A stretch of DNA of 64,000 bases. Origin: an uncultured Ruminococcus sp. GTDB taxonomy: Bacteria > Bacillota > Clostridia > Oscillospirales > Ruminococcaceae. Of the stretch, positions 52,415-61,145 are shown piece by piece. The notes under the pieces are model-generated. The model was not told the DNA's origin, searched no databases, and was given only the letters and a program-made list of their open reading frames with translations. A program made the position numbers and the translations under genes. The stretch lies in assembly GCA_947345935.1 (NCBI GenBank), contig CAMZZN010000005.1, forward strand, positions 1 to 64,000, in the 5' to 3' direction. Positions within the stretch are counted from its first letter, which is position 1, and every line of letters begins with the position of its first letter.

Positions 52415-52820
52415 AGATGATATATATAAAGAGTTGGATCTCATTCAATCTTGCATTACAAGAATGGCAAGCAATTCTTTTTCGATGAAAGGCTGGCATA
52501 TAGGTACAATTTCTGCATTGCTTGTATTTTTTTTCAGTAAAGAATCAGTAAACTTGAATATGATTTTTTTAATCATTGCAGCAGTAACTCTTGTATTTTG
52601 GTATCTTGATTCATATTATCTCATGGTTGAAAGAAAATACAGATGGAAATATGCATGGGTAATAAAAAATAGAGTAAATGCCAGTACTCCTAAAACCAAT
52701 TTTTTATTTGACCTTAATCCGGATAAAGAAGAAATGTGGGATGTTGATATAAATTCAAAAGGTTACAAAGTTGCAAAAAAACAAGGGAAGCATGTAAGAA
52801 GAACCGAATTGGATTTATAA
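52395..52820 (+). CDS. Two-helix membrane protein, likely effector or anchor of the TIR operon
   Basis: The product has 141 residues. Two hydrophobic helices (residues about 34-51 and 55-75) lie between an N-terminal helix (KDDIYKELDLIQSCITRMAS) and a C-terminal soluble part rich in Lys and Trp. This is the layout of small membrane effectors in nucleotide-signal immune systems (SLATT-like or 2TM proteins), though I cannot assign a family. It overlaps the TIR gene, so the two are translated together. Confidence 0.65.
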   Translation: MGTAVTKDDIYKELDLIQSCITRMASNSFSMKGWHIGTISALLVFFFSKESVNLNMIFLIIAAVTLVFWYLDSYYLMVERKYRWKYAWVIKNRVNASTPKTNFLFDLNPDKEEMWDVDINSKGYKVAKKQGKHVRRTELDL

Positions 52821-53338
52821 TAAATCTATGTATGTTGAGAGAAGTAATGAATGTCATGTTTTCAAATACAATGGAAATACAGTATTTCGTTGCTTTTGCA
52901 GCATCTATTTTATCTTATATATATCGTATAATATTATGTTAAATATACAATAACAAATAATATTATGATTAATTTATAAAGATGTTGGTATTATTGACTT
53001 TGACATAAGTAGTATTAGTAGCAAGTGGAGTAAGTTCAGAAGAAATTCAGAGTTGCTTATATTTCATATGATAATTAAGTAGGAAACATGACAAAATTGT
53101 TATGTTCTCACAGTAAACTCCGTTTAGCTTAAAAAGCGGGACGGAGTATTTTTATGCCCACAAGAAAATTTAATAAAGTATCAAAATAAAAATGAGGATA
53201 CAAATATAATCGTTTTGCTTAAAAACGGATATATTTATATCCTTTTTTTGTGTCCTTTTTTCTGACTTTAATGAAAGGACACAAGGATGATATTTGACTG
53301 TAAATGGCTGTGTATAGCCGCAAAGTATCCATAGCCTT
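52821..53338. other. Gap with a decayed leader copy and terminator-like hairpin
   Basis: ACTCCGT (53117-53123) pairs with ACGGAGT (53141-53147), followed by ATTTTT and an ATG opening an 11-codon ORF (PTRKFNKVSK). The layout mimics the 45761-45802 leader and start, so it is probably another decayed copy. A second leader-like tract with TATCCTTTTTTTGTGTCC follows near 53238. No real gene is seen. Confidence 0.4.
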
Positions 53339-53360
53339 CATTTGATTTTAAATCGAATGG
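53339..53360 (+). promoter_or_regulatory. Hairpin abutting the RBS of the module B sigma-like gene
   Basis: CATTTGAT (53339-53346) pairs with ATCGAATG (53352-53359) around a 5-base loop. Relative to 4482-4502, one G-C pair has become A-T by changes on both sides. Confidence 0.55.
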
Positions 53361-53370
53361 AGATGAAAAA

Positions 53371-53816
53371 ATGAAGAAAAACACAGTGCGTGTTTTTGAT
53401 ACTATATCGAAAAAAGTAGTAAGAGTTGAAGTGAGTGATGAAGTTCGTACACATTATAAGAGAACTCAGTGGAACATAGATGATAATAACAAGTCATTTT
53501 ACAAACATGAAATACAATTTTCTGCGCTGATTGGCGGACATAAAAATGCGTATGAAAATTTTCATGAATTCCATACTGAAAAAGATATAGTTGAAAAAAA
53601 CACAATAAAAAAAACACAATAAAAAAAACGGAAAATAAAATGCTGTACGAAAGTCTGAGTAAGCTTTCCAATGATGAACGCAATCTGATTATGATGATTT
53701 ACTTTAAGAATAAGACCGAATTAGAATGTGCAGATTTACTGCATACTACTCAGCAAAATGTACACAAAAAGAAAAAGAAGATTTTGGCTAAACTTAACAA
53801 ACTTTTAAAAAAATAG
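53371..53816 (+). pseudogene. Sigma-70 region 4-like regulator of module B, frameshifted
   Basis: The first 74 codons match the module A gene (KKNTVRVFDTISKK, QFSALIGGHKNAYENF). A tandem 14-base duplication at 53601-53628 then shifts the frame into TAA at 53620-53622. Removing one repeat copy restores VEKNTIKKTENKMLYESLSK and the HTH (ELECADLLHTTQQNVHKKKK) to a stop at 53816. The regulator is therefore off in this sequence. Confidence 0.85.
53601..53628 (+). repeat. Perfect 14-bp tandem duplication (CACAATAAAAAAAA twice)
   Basis: Units lie at 53601-53614 and 53615-53628. The unit length is not a multiple of three, so copy number decides whether the sigma-like gene is in frame. Confidence 0.95.
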
Positions 53817-53996
53817 AAAAAATCGGTTGTTAAATGTCTGACTTCTTCCCCTATACAAGTGAAAGGAAAAATTAATTCTTTTCAAGAACTTGAAAATTGA
53901 ATAACAACTTTACATGTACGTTAATCACACGGGCGGTCTAAAAATCGTCAGCCAAAGAAGCCATACGCCAGGAGCTCAAATGAGGGAGCGATAAAT

Positions 53997-54131
53997 ATGC
54001 AGCTTCAAAATCCGGAACAGCTTTCCGGAACGGCAATGAAACGTGTGAGGATAATGATACTTCCGTTCAGTCACAGACTCAAGCAATGGGGGCGGCTTTA
54101 TGAGAACCATAAAGGGATGAAATTTCCATGA
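53997..54131 (+). CDS. Possible micro-ORF 1 of the leader (copy B, 44 residues)
   Basis: ATG 53997 follows GAGGGAGCGATAAAT, a credible RBS. The basic peptide (MKRVRIMILPFSHRLKQWG in its middle) ends with TGA overlapping the next ATG. The same C-terminal 31 codons are open in copy A. Confidence 0.35.
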   Translation: MQLQNPEQLSGTAMKRVRIMILPFSHRLKQWGRLYENHKGMKFP

Positions 54132-54187
54132 GATCGGTAAGCTGCCGATTGCCTGTAGAGTTCCGCCATGACGGATATTGGGAATAA
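54128..54187 (+). CDS. Possible micro-ORF 2 of the leader (copy B, 19 residues)
   Basis: It starts by ATGA overlap with micro-ORF 1 and reads MRSVSCRLPVEFRHDGYWE. Copy A has a similar 17-residue version. Confidence 0.25.
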   Translation: MRSVSCRLPVEFRHDGYWE

Positions 54188-54192
54188 ATATC

Positions 54193-54294
54193 ATGGAGAA
54201 TCGTCTGAAAATCAGACGAAGGCAAAACGAGATATTACTGCGGTTTGCGTTTGGCGAACCGCAGTTTTACATAAAACAGAAAGGGAAAGAATGA
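54193..54294 (+). CDS. Possible micro-ORF 3 of the leader (copy B, 33 residues)
   Basis: A very basic peptide (RLKIRRRQNEILLRF) whose stop TGA lies two bases before the MazF start. In copy A the same frame has no stop and runs into MazF. The ORF spans two of the conserved hairpins, so codon and RNA constraints overlap. Confidence 0.3.
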   Translation: MENRLKIRRRQNEILLRFAFGEPQFYIKQKGKE

Positions 54295-54296
54295 AA

Positions 54297-54644
54297 ATGA
54301 TTATAAAACGAGGTGATGTTTTTTATGCTGATCTTGAACCAATAATTGGTTCGGAACAAGGTGGTGTCAGACCTGTTCTGGTGGTTCAGAATAATGTTGG
54401 GAACAAGTATAGTCCAACGGTAGTGGTGCTGCCAATTTCATCGGCGAAAAAGACGAACATTCCTACTCACATTCGAATTTGTAATTCTAAAATACTGCTT
54501 AAAAATTCTGTGATTCTTGCAGAGCAGATACGAACAATAGACCGTAACAGACTGCAAAATTATGTAGGCTCGGTCGAAATGGAAGTTATGGCGAAAGTGG
54601 ATAAGGCGTTAAAAATAAGTATGGGGGTAAATGAAAATGAGTAA
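54297..54644 (+). CDS. PemK/MazF-family endoribonuclease toxin (module B)
   Basis: The product has 115 residues, about 80% identical to the module A protein, with the same IKRGDVFYADLEPIIGSEQG loop and RPVLVVQNN strand. Most differences lie in the loop after SSAKK and at the C-terminus. AGAAAGGGAAAGA precedes the start. As in module A, no classical antitoxin gene is upstream. It overlaps the next small ORF by 8 bases. Confidence 0.88.
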   Translation: MIIKRGDVFYADLEPIIGSEQGGVRPVLVVQNNVGNKYSPTVVVLPISSAKKTNIPTHIRICNSKILLKNSVILAEQIRTIDRNRLQNYVGSVEMEVMAKVDKALKISMGVNENE

Positions 54645-54801
54645 ATATGGAACAGCAGAATTTATGTGCCGTCAAATGGAGGCTTTTGTATATGCATTGA
54701 TTTTTTTGACGGACGAGCAGAAAGAAAAAATCAGCAAACTTAATGAGAAAGAAGTGTTTGCAGAATATCCGTCTGTACGGGAAAACGAAGTGTCGGTATG
54801 A
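54637..54801 (+). CDS. Small ORF overlapping the MazF gene (54 residues, module B)
   Basis: It occupies the place of the 5761 ORF in module A and shares the opening K-x-G-x-AEF and the end EYPSVRE (FPSAKD in A). The middle has diverged (ALIFLTDEQKEKISKLNEKE). The stop overlaps the next start as ATGA. Candidate antitoxin by position only. Confidence 0.5.
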   Translation: MSKYGTAEFMCRQMEAFVYALIFLTDEQKEKISKLNEKEVFAEYPSVRENEVSV

Positions 54802-54917
54802 TTGGTTTTTTAATAGGATTGATGGTTGGCGGAACTACAGGAGTGTTTGTAATGTGCCTGTGTGAAGCAGCTTCGGAAGCTGATAAATGTATGGATCTGA
54901 CAGATTCTGAAAATTAA
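54798..54917 (+). CDS. DUF3789-like single-helix membrane micro-protein (module B)
   Basis: The product has 39 residues: IGFLIGLMVGGTTGVFVMCL followed by an acidic tail, close to the 5932 product. ATGA coupled to the previous ORF. Confidence 0.65.
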   Translation: MIGFLIGLMVGGTTGVFVMCLCEAASEADKCMDLTDSEN

Positions 54918-54988
54918 TTTTGTCAGATTTGATGATACCATTCTAACAAGAAATATGGTATCCTTATTGGTTGAAAGGAGCTGATGAA

Positions 54989-56545
54989 ATGTCGGCAGTA
55001 ACGGTAATTCATCCGATAAAAACAGAAGAAATAAGCAAAATGATACGTTGTGCGGCGTACTGCCGAGTTAGTTCCGACAGCGAGGATCAACTTAATTCTT
55101 TCATGGCTCAGACAAGATATTACAGTCGGATTTTTGAAGATTCAGAAACGGAGATCTTAGTTGATATTTATGCCGATGAAGGTGTGACAGGCACACGAGA
55201 GGACAAGCGTGAAGAATTTCAGCGAATGATAAATGACTGCCGAAAGGGTAAAATTGATAGGATCTATACAAAATCAATAAGCCGTTTCGCCCGAAATACA
55301 AGGGATTGTCTTAAAAACGTCCGTGAACTGAAATCGATTGGAATTACGATATGCTTCGAAAAAGAAAAAATCGACACAGCTAATATGACAGATGAAATGA
55401 TAATAACTATCATGGGTGGTCTGGCGCAGGAAGAATCTGTTTCGATTTCGCAGAATATGCGGTGGAGCATAAAAAAACGGATGGAAAATGGAACATTTAA
55501 TCCTGCATATCTTCCATACGGATATAATAGAGTGCATGGAAAAATCGTTATAAACGAAGCGGAATCATCAATTGTGAAATGTATTTTTTTACAATATATC
55601 AGCGGAAACGGCATGGAAAGCATAGCAAAGGAACTGAATACGACACAGATAGATAAAGGTGAAAAAGGCTATATATGGTGCAAAAATACAATCAGATATA
55701 TTCTGATGAATGAAAAATATACAGGCAAATCAATTTTTCGCAAATTTTATACAACTGATAATTTTCCGTATAAGCAAAAAGAAAATAAGGGAGAGTTAGA
55801 ACAGTATCTTGTTCAGGATACAATGCCGGTTATAATATCCGAAGAAATATTTGCGACAGTGCAGAAATTAATTGCAGAACGAAAAGAAAACTGTAAATTT
55901 TCAGGGAAAGTATATCCTCTAAGCGGTAAAATAAAGTGCGGAAAATGCGGATGTTCCTTCAAGAGAAAAATGATCAATAAAAGAGTTTTCTGGACTTGTT
56001 CGAAACACAATTTAAATGCTTCCGATTGCGAAATAAAGCCGATTTCTCAGGAAATGGTTTATAGTCTGTTTATTAAACTTCACAATAATCTCCAGCATAA
56101 TTACAAGCAGATTCTTGTTCCATTGCAAACAGCAGTGCAGGATTTAAAATCACGCCGATATAATGGTAATTTTACCGTTATAGAAATACACAAGGAAATC
56201 GCAAAGCACAGGGAACATACTCATGTACTTGCACGACTGAAAACAAAGGGATTCCTTGATAACGCTAAGTATCTTGAACAAACAACGGAATTTGCAGCAA
56301 AAATTAATAAGCTGCAGACAGAGCTGAAAAAGATTACTCGCTCCGATGATGAGGACGAAACATTAGAACAGATAGAAATGCTGATAGATTATTTTGAAAA
56401 GTGTGAAAATCCGATTACAGAATTTGATGAATCAGCGTTTGAAAATATAGTTGATAAAATTGTTGTGATAAATCAGAGTGAGTTGGAGTTTCATGTAATT
56501 GGCGGACTGAAATTCATAGAGAAAATACAGCATAATATGTCCTGA
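54989..56545 (+). CDS. Large serine recombinase 1 of the tandem triplet (module B)
   Basis: The product has 518 residues and is closely related to the 6124 product throughout: catalytic AAYCRVSSDSEDQ, KSISRFARNTRDC, recombinase domain, CGKCGCSFKRK zinc ribbon and C-terminal coiled coil. A stretch near 55600-55680 is almost identical at DNA level to 6750-6810, hinting at gene conversion between the modules. ATG 54989 follows AAAGGAGCTGATGAA. The C-terminal ten residues differ from copy A. Confidence 0.92.
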   Translation: MSAVTVIHPIKTEEISKMIRCAAYCRVSSDSEDQLNSFMAQTRYYSRIFEDSETEILVDIYADEGVTGTREDKREEFQRMINDCRKGKIDRIYTKSISRFARNTRDCLKNVRELKSIGITICFEKEKIDTANMTDEMIITIMGGLAQEESVSISQNMRWSIKKRMENGTFNPAYLPYGYNRVHGKIVINEAESSIVKCIFLQYISGNGMESIAKELNTTQIDKGEKGYIWCKNTIRYILMNEKYTGKSIFRKFYTTDNFPYKQKENKGELEQYLVQDTMPVIISEEIFATVQKLIAERKENCKFSGKVYPLSGKIKCGKCGCSFKRKMINKRVFWTCSKHNLNASDCEIKPISQEMVYSLFIKLHNNLQHNYKQILVPLQTAVQDLKSRRYNGNFTVIEIHKEIAKHREHTHVLARLKTKGFLDNAKYLEQTTEFAAKINKLQTELKKITRSDDEDETLEQIEMLIDYFEKCENPITEFDESAFENIVDKIVVINQSELEFHVIGGLKFIEKIQHNMS

Positions 56546-56636
56546 AGGTCAAATTTCAGGGCATATATTTGTTGTTATTGATACTGGATTTCTATGGAAA
56601 GAAATGATATTATGTTGTTGGAAGGGAGTGAGAATA

Positions 56637-57578
56637 ATGGCTAAGAATCGTACAATTCCATTCGGCTACTGTATGCGAAACGGTGAAGTAAACGTAGAAG
56701 TTACAGAATCCAAAGCAGTTGTCAGAATCTTTGAGGAATACCTTAATGGCAGCAGCTTAAAACAGATTGCAAAGGTAATGGAATCCGAAAAAATTCGATA
56801 TACCGCTAATTCAGACCGTTGGAACAAAAATATGGTCAAGCGAATAATTGAGAACAAAAAATATCTCGGAAACGAAAAATATCCGCAGATCATCAGTGAG
56901 GAAACCTTTAAAATTGTAAACGGAAAGCGTGTTAAAAAAGCAACTTCCGTTTGCATAATTCCGGAGGATTTGCGAGAAATCAGAAATCGTACATACTGTT
57001 CTGAATGCGGTCACAGACTTTCAAGAATCGGCGGTAACGGCTGCAGTGCTAAGTGGGATTGTAGGAATCCCGATTGTTACAGACTACAATATCTGCTGAC
57101 AGATCAGATGATAATCGGATCAGCACTTACTGTTATTAATGCAGCGATTGCGAATCCGAGTTTAATTGAGAATAACGGAGAAATCAGCGTGTATTCCCCT
57201 GCTTCTGCTGTGATTAGAAAACAGAATGAAATAAATCAGATGCTCGATTCTGCACAGCCTGATTTTAACAGAATAAAATCCGAAATTTTCAGGCTTGCCG
57301 AAATGAAATATGCTTGCTGTACTTACAATGAAAATCCGCAGAAAACAGCAAAAATCAAGTCCTTGCTTGAAAATTACGAACAACTGAATATGCTTGATAT
57401 TGGCTTATTCAAAGCGTGCATTTCACGAATTTGGATAAGCCATTTTTGTACCATTGAAATAGAATTTATAAATGGAATCACAATAAAAAATATAACAGAA
57501 AGGAAGAATGAGGATGTCCATAGCACCGAATGTCACAATAATTCCTGCAAAAGTGCAGACTGCGGAGAACAGGGATAA
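56637..57578 (+). CDS. Catalytic-domain-less serine recombinase accessory protein (module B)
   Basis: The product has 313 residues, the same length as the module A protein, and likewise begins in the DNA-binding domain (IPFGYCMRNGE) with a CSECGHRLSRIGG zinc ribbon and no catalytic Ser domain. The 91-base gap before it is uninterrupted, in contrast to module A with its IS110. It overlaps the third recombinase gene by 71 bases. GGAAGGGAGTGAGAATA sets the start. Confidence 0.85.
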   Translation: MAKNRTIPFGYCMRNGEVNVEVTESKAVVRIFEEYLNGSSLKQIAKVMESEKIRYTANSDRWNKNMVKRIIENKKYLGNEKYPQIISEETFKIVNGKRVKKATSVCIIPEDLREIRNRTYCSECGHRLSRIGGNGCSAKWDCRNPDCYRLQYLLTDQMIIGSALTVINAAIANPSLIENNGEISVYSPASAVIRKQNEINQMLDSAQPDFNRIKSEIFRLAEMKYACCTYNENPQKTAKIKSLLENYEQLNMLDIGLFKACISRIWISHFCTIEIEFINGITIKNITERKNEDVHSTECHNNSCKSADCGEQG

Positions 57579-59130
57579 ATATCACCAATTGCGAGTTGCA
57601 GCATACTGTCGTGTCAGCACCGAACAGGAAGAACAGCAAAATTCATATCAGGTACAAATTGCCTATTACACTGATTTTATCAACAGAAAAAAGGAATGGT
57701 CGCTTGTGGGAATTTTCGCAGACGAAGGAATTTCGGGTACTCAAACGAAAAAAAGAACTGAGTTTAATCGTATGATTCGTATGTGCAAAAACAAAAAGAT
57801 TGACCTTGTTATAACAAAGTCGATCAGCCGATTTGCCAGAAATACCGTAGATTGCCTCGAATATGTCAGACAGTTAAAAGAACTTGGAATTGGTGTGATT
57901 TTTGAAAAAGAAAATATCAATACGCTGACAATGACATCGGAATTTATGATTGCATTATACGGCAGTTTTGCACAAGCAGAAAGCGAATCAATTTCAAAAA
58001 ATGTTTCATGGGGCAAGGAAAAAGCTTTCCGGGAAGGTAAGGTGCAGTTTCAGTATAAGCAGCTTCTCGGCTACAAAAAGGGCGGTGATGGAAAGCCGGA
58101 AATAGGGCCTGAAGAAGCTGAAACAGTAAGGCTGATTTACAAGCTGTTCCTTGACGGATACAGCATGAGAAATATCAAGAACGTTCTTGAAAATAAGGGC
58201 GTTTTGACTTCAACAAGAAAGAAAATATGGAACGAATCGCTTATAAGCAGTATTTTAAAAAATGAAAAATATGTCGGTGATGCGCTGATGCAAAAGACTT
58301 TTACGACTGACTGCATAACGCATAAAATTGTAAAAAATAACGGTCAGCGTCCAATGTATCTGGTGACGAATAATCACGCTCCCATAGTTGACCGTGACAC
58401 ATATAATCGGGTTCAGCAGGAGCTTGCAAGACGTTCCAGTAAACGTAAAATCAGCGATAAGGCAATAACTGAGCAAGGCAGATATTCAAGTAAATATGCA
58501 CTTACGGAACTGCTTATTTGCGGTTACTGCGGAACTCCGTACCGAAGAACCACATGGGCTGCAAGAGGTAAAAAGCAGATCGTGTGGCGATGTATCAGCC
58601 GTCTGGAACACGGAAAAAAATATTGTCCTGATTCGCCTACAATCAAGGAAGAATTGCTTCACAAAGCTATAATTCACGCAATTAATAATTACTATTCCTG
58701 CCGTGACGATATTGCAAGAATTTTGAAAGCTAATATAGGTTCTGTATTTGAATGTCAGGGACAGGAGGAAATTATCAGTATCGAAAACAGATTAAAAGAA
58801 ATCGACAGAGCAAGAAATGATATGGTGACGCTGATAGCTTCGGGGGGCTGCGATGAGGACAGGCTCGACAGTGAATTTTCAAGACTATATCAAGAAGAAC
58901 AGCGGCTTAGCGAACAGCTGGAAATGCTAAAATCTCAGAATAAAACTTCCGCAGAAACTCAGGCAAAGCTTGATAAAATTATGAAGATGATTGAGCAAGA
59001 GAAATTTGAATTAGAAACCTTTGATAATGTGCTTATCCGTAAGTTGATAGAGTGCATAAAAGTACTTAGCCAAACTGAGATACTGGTTATTTTCAAGGGT
59101 GGATACGAAGTAAAATCTGGAATTGAATAA
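57508..59130 (+). CDS. Large serine recombinase 3 of the tandem triplet (module B)
   Basis: The product has 540 residues, identical in length to the module A protein. Catalytic VAAYCRVSTEQEEQQNS and TKSISRFARNTVDC, recombinase domain, CGYCGTPYRR zinc ribbon and coiled coil are all intact. AGAAAGGA precedes the start inside the upstream gene. Confidence 0.92.
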   Translation: MRMSIAPNVTIIPAKVQTAENRDKYHQLRVAAYCRVSTEQEEQQNSYQVQIAYYTDFINRKKEWSLVGIFADEGISGTQTKKRTEFNRMIRMCKNKKIDLVITKSISRFARNTVDCLEYVRQLKELGIGVIFEKENINTLTMTSEFMIALYGSFAQAESESISKNVSWGKEKAFREGKVQFQYKQLLGYKKGGDGKPEIGPEEAETVRLIYKLFLDGYSMRNIKNVLENKGVLTSTRKKIWNESLISSILKNEKYVGDALMQKTFTTDCITHKIVKNNGQRPMYLVTNNHAPIVDRDTYNRVQQELARRSSKRKISDKAITEQGRYSSKYALTELLICGYCGTPYRRTTWAARGKKQIVWRCISRLEHGKKYCPDSPTIKEELLHKAIIHAINNYYSCRDDIARILKANIGSVFECQGQEEIISIENRLKEIDRARNDMVTLIASGGCDEDRLDSEFSRLYQEEQRLSEQLEMLKSQNKTSAETQAKLDKIMKMIEQEKFELETFDNVLIRKLIECIKVLSQTEILVIFKGGYEVKSGIE

Positions 59131-59192
59131 TACGGAAAATGGCTTGCAGAATCTTCTGTAAGTCATTTTTTATTGGTGGTGATTGAATAAAA

Positions 59193-60281
59193 ATGTCAGG
59201 AAATTTTGAAGGAATAAAAACGCAAAAATTCGGAGTGGAGGTCGAATGCACAGGACTTACAAGAGCCGCTGCAGCAAAGGCAGTTGCAAAGGTTATAGGA
59301 GGCTCACCGGATCATTTTGGCGGAAGTTATGACAGATATGACGTTTATGACAATCAGGGCAGATGCTGGAAAATTATGTCTGATGCAAGCATTCGCTGTA
59401 CAACAAAAAATGGCGATCCTGCATCTAAGCTGTATTCCGTTGAACTTGTAACTCCGATTCTGGAGTATAAAGATATGGCTGTTTTGCAAGAGGTTGTGCG
59501 ATCTATCCGGCGAAGCGGCGGCGTCTGCAACGAGTCAACGGGAATTCATATTCACATTGATTTTGAGCCATACGATGCACAAAAACTCCGTAATCTGGTG
59601 AACATCTTTGCGAGTAAAGAGGATATGTTATATCAGGCGTTACAGGTTAATACAAACCGTGCAAATACTTACTGCAAAAAAGTTGACAAGCACTTTCTTG
59701 AAGAACTAAATAAGAAAAAACCGAGGGAGTTGCAGACAATAAAAAGACTGTGGTACGGCGACGATCGTGAATATCATTCACATTACGATTCGTCACGGTA
59801 TCGATGCCTGAATTTACATCCGGTTTTTACTGATAATAATATTGAGATAAGAGCGTTCAACAGCAGCTTGAATGCCGGTGTGCTGAGAGCATATATTTCG
59901 CTTGTCTTAGCAGTCAGCAATCAGGCTTTGATGCAGAAATCAGCAAGTCCCCGTGTGACGCAGAGTGAGAATCCACGTTATACTTTTCGCTGCTGGCTGA
60001 TACGAATAGGGCTGAATGGTGATGAGTTCAAAAATTGTAGAAAACATCTTCTTTCACATTTGGAAGGTAATATAGCCTGGCTTCATCCCGAAGATGCAAT
60101 TAAACAGAGAGAACGGCTGAAAGCTGAGAGAATTGCCGCTCGTGAGCAGCGTATCGAGCCTGTAAGGGACGTTCAGGAAATAAACAGTAATGTACCCAAT
60201 GAGATTTCCGAGCCGATAATGAGCGATTGTGAGGAAGATATGGAACATGAGGAAGTAGAAACATTTGAGATGACAATGTAG
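59193..60281 (+). CDS. Amidoligase-family enzyme (module B)
   Basis: The product has 362 residues. Key motifs are the same as in module A: FGVEVECTG, MSDASIRC, ELVTPIL, ESTGIHIHIDFEP and EIRAFNSSLN. The catalytic domain is highly conserved, whereas the acidic C-terminal 50 residues have diverged. ATG start, only 10 bases from the next gene. Predicted to form amide bonds on an unknown target. Confidence 0.85.
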   Translation: MSGNFEGIKTQKFGVEVECTGLTRAAAAKAVAKVIGGSPDHFGGSYDRYDVYDNQGRCWKIMSDASIRCTTKNGDPASKLYSVELVTPILEYKDMAVLQEVVRSIRRSGGVCNESTGIHIHIDFEPYDAQKLRNLVNIFASKEDMLYQALQVNTNRANTYCKKVDKHFLEELNKKKPRELQTIKRLWYGDDREYHSHYDSSRYRCLNLHPVFTDNNIEIRAFNSSLNAGVLRAYISLVLAVSNQALMQKSASPRVTQSENPRYTFRCWLIRIGLNGDEFKNCRKHLLSHLEGNIAWLHPEDAIKQRERLKAERIAAREQRIEPVRDVQEINSNVPNEISEPIMSDCEEDMEHEEVETFEMTM

Positions 60282-60291
60282 GAGGTCAAAT

Positions 60292-60783
60292 ATGAGTAAG
60301 AAACAGCTTTATATAGCCTATGGCAGTAATATTAACTTAAAACAGATGGCATATAGGTGTCCGAATTCCAAAGTTGTGGGTAGGTCTGAAATCAAGGGAT
60401 ATGAATTGGAATTCAGAGGTGTTGCCACAATTGTTCCGAAAGAAAACGCAAGCGTTCCGGTTCTGATATGGGAACTTGATGAAAGGGATTTGCCTACACT
60501 TAATAGATATGAGGGGTTCCCCAGTTTCTACAGGCAAGAAAAAATGCTTTTTGAGATGAATGGAAAATCATACGAAGGAATGGTGTACCTAATGAATCGA
60601 GGGACGATTTCTTCGCCAAGTCCGCAGTATTACAATACTATTTTACAGGGGTATCGGGAGAATGGATTGGATGAATCCTATTTGGAAACAGCTCTGGAAA
60701 ATTCAATTTCTCAAAAGCAATTAATAGAGGAAGAAATTGATGAAGATTTTGATTTTGACGAAGATTTGCAGATGAAATTTTAG
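60292..60783 (+). CDS. Gamma-glutamylcyclotransferase (AIG2/GGCT)-like protein (module B)
   Basis: The product has 163 residues: LYIAYGSNINLKQMAYRCP, the YGSN loop, then IWELDERDLPTLNRYEG with the catalytic Glu, and an acidic tail. Highly similar to the 12938 product. GGAGG precedes the start. Confidence 0.85.
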   Translation: MSKKQLYIAYGSNINLKQMAYRCPNSKVVGRSEIKGYELEFRGVATIVPKENASVPVLIWELDERDLPTLNRYEGFPSFYRQEKMLFEMNGKSYEGMVYLMNRGTISSPSPQYYNTILQGYRENGLDESYLETALENSISQKQLIEEEIDEDFDFDEDLQMKF

Positions 60784-60795
60784 GAGGTTTAAGCT

Positions 60796-61071
60796 ATGAA
60801 ATACAAAGGATTTTATGTAAAAATCACTTCCGATCAAAATCTGGAAAGAGAGAATAAAAACGGCGAAATAGTCAAGTGCAATAGTTTTAAGATTGAAGTT
60901 TTTGCAGATGAATATGAAGAAATAGAAATTGATATTTTCTCTGCTGCGGAAGGTTTTGAACTGATGAAAAATAGTTTTGAAGAAGCTGTGCAGTTTACAA
61001 AGGATTACATTGACAGCGAAGAAAAAGAGTATCAGAGGATAATTGAAGAATACAGCAGAAAATCTGAATAA
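60796..61071 (+). CDS. Conserved 91-residue protein of the amidoligase operon (module B)
   Basis: Same length as the 13439 product and similar along its whole length (KYKGFYVKITS, EVFADEYEEIEIDIFSAAEG, EAVQFTKDYIDSEEKEYQ). It follows the GGCT-like gene by 12 bases with GGAGG. No known family. Confidence 0.65.
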   Translation: MKYKGFYVKITSDQNLERENKNGEIVKCNSFKIEVFADEYEEIEIDIFSAAEGFELMKNSFEEAVQFTKDYIDSEEKEYQRIIEEYSRKSE

Positions 61072-61088
61072 AATTCTCCCTTCGTTAC

Positions 61089-61117
61089 TTGATTTTATAT
61101 GAAAAAAATGATATACT
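61089..61117 (+). promoter_or_regulatory. Predicted promoter of the AAA-ATPase/nuclease gene (module B)
   Basis: TTGATT (61089-61094), 17-base spacer, TATACT (61112-61117), matching the module A promoter in boxes and spacing. Confidence 0.65.
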
Positions 61118-61145
61118 TATATCATGAAAGTAAGGAGGGCAGTTT

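Larger units (their letters stand above)
53905..54296 (+). ncRNA. Highly conserved, hairpin-rich leader upstream of the MazF-like gene (copy B)
   Basis: It aligns with 5035-5420 at about 91% identity. Hairpins: GATCGG/CCGATT near 54133-54152, CGTCTGA/TCAGACG near 54201-54217, and ACTGCGGTT/AACCGCAGT near 54237-54266, where the extra inner T-A pair replaces a G-G mismatch of copy A and an outer pair shifts T-A to T-G. It contains three coupled micro-ORFs. Confidence 0.45.
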
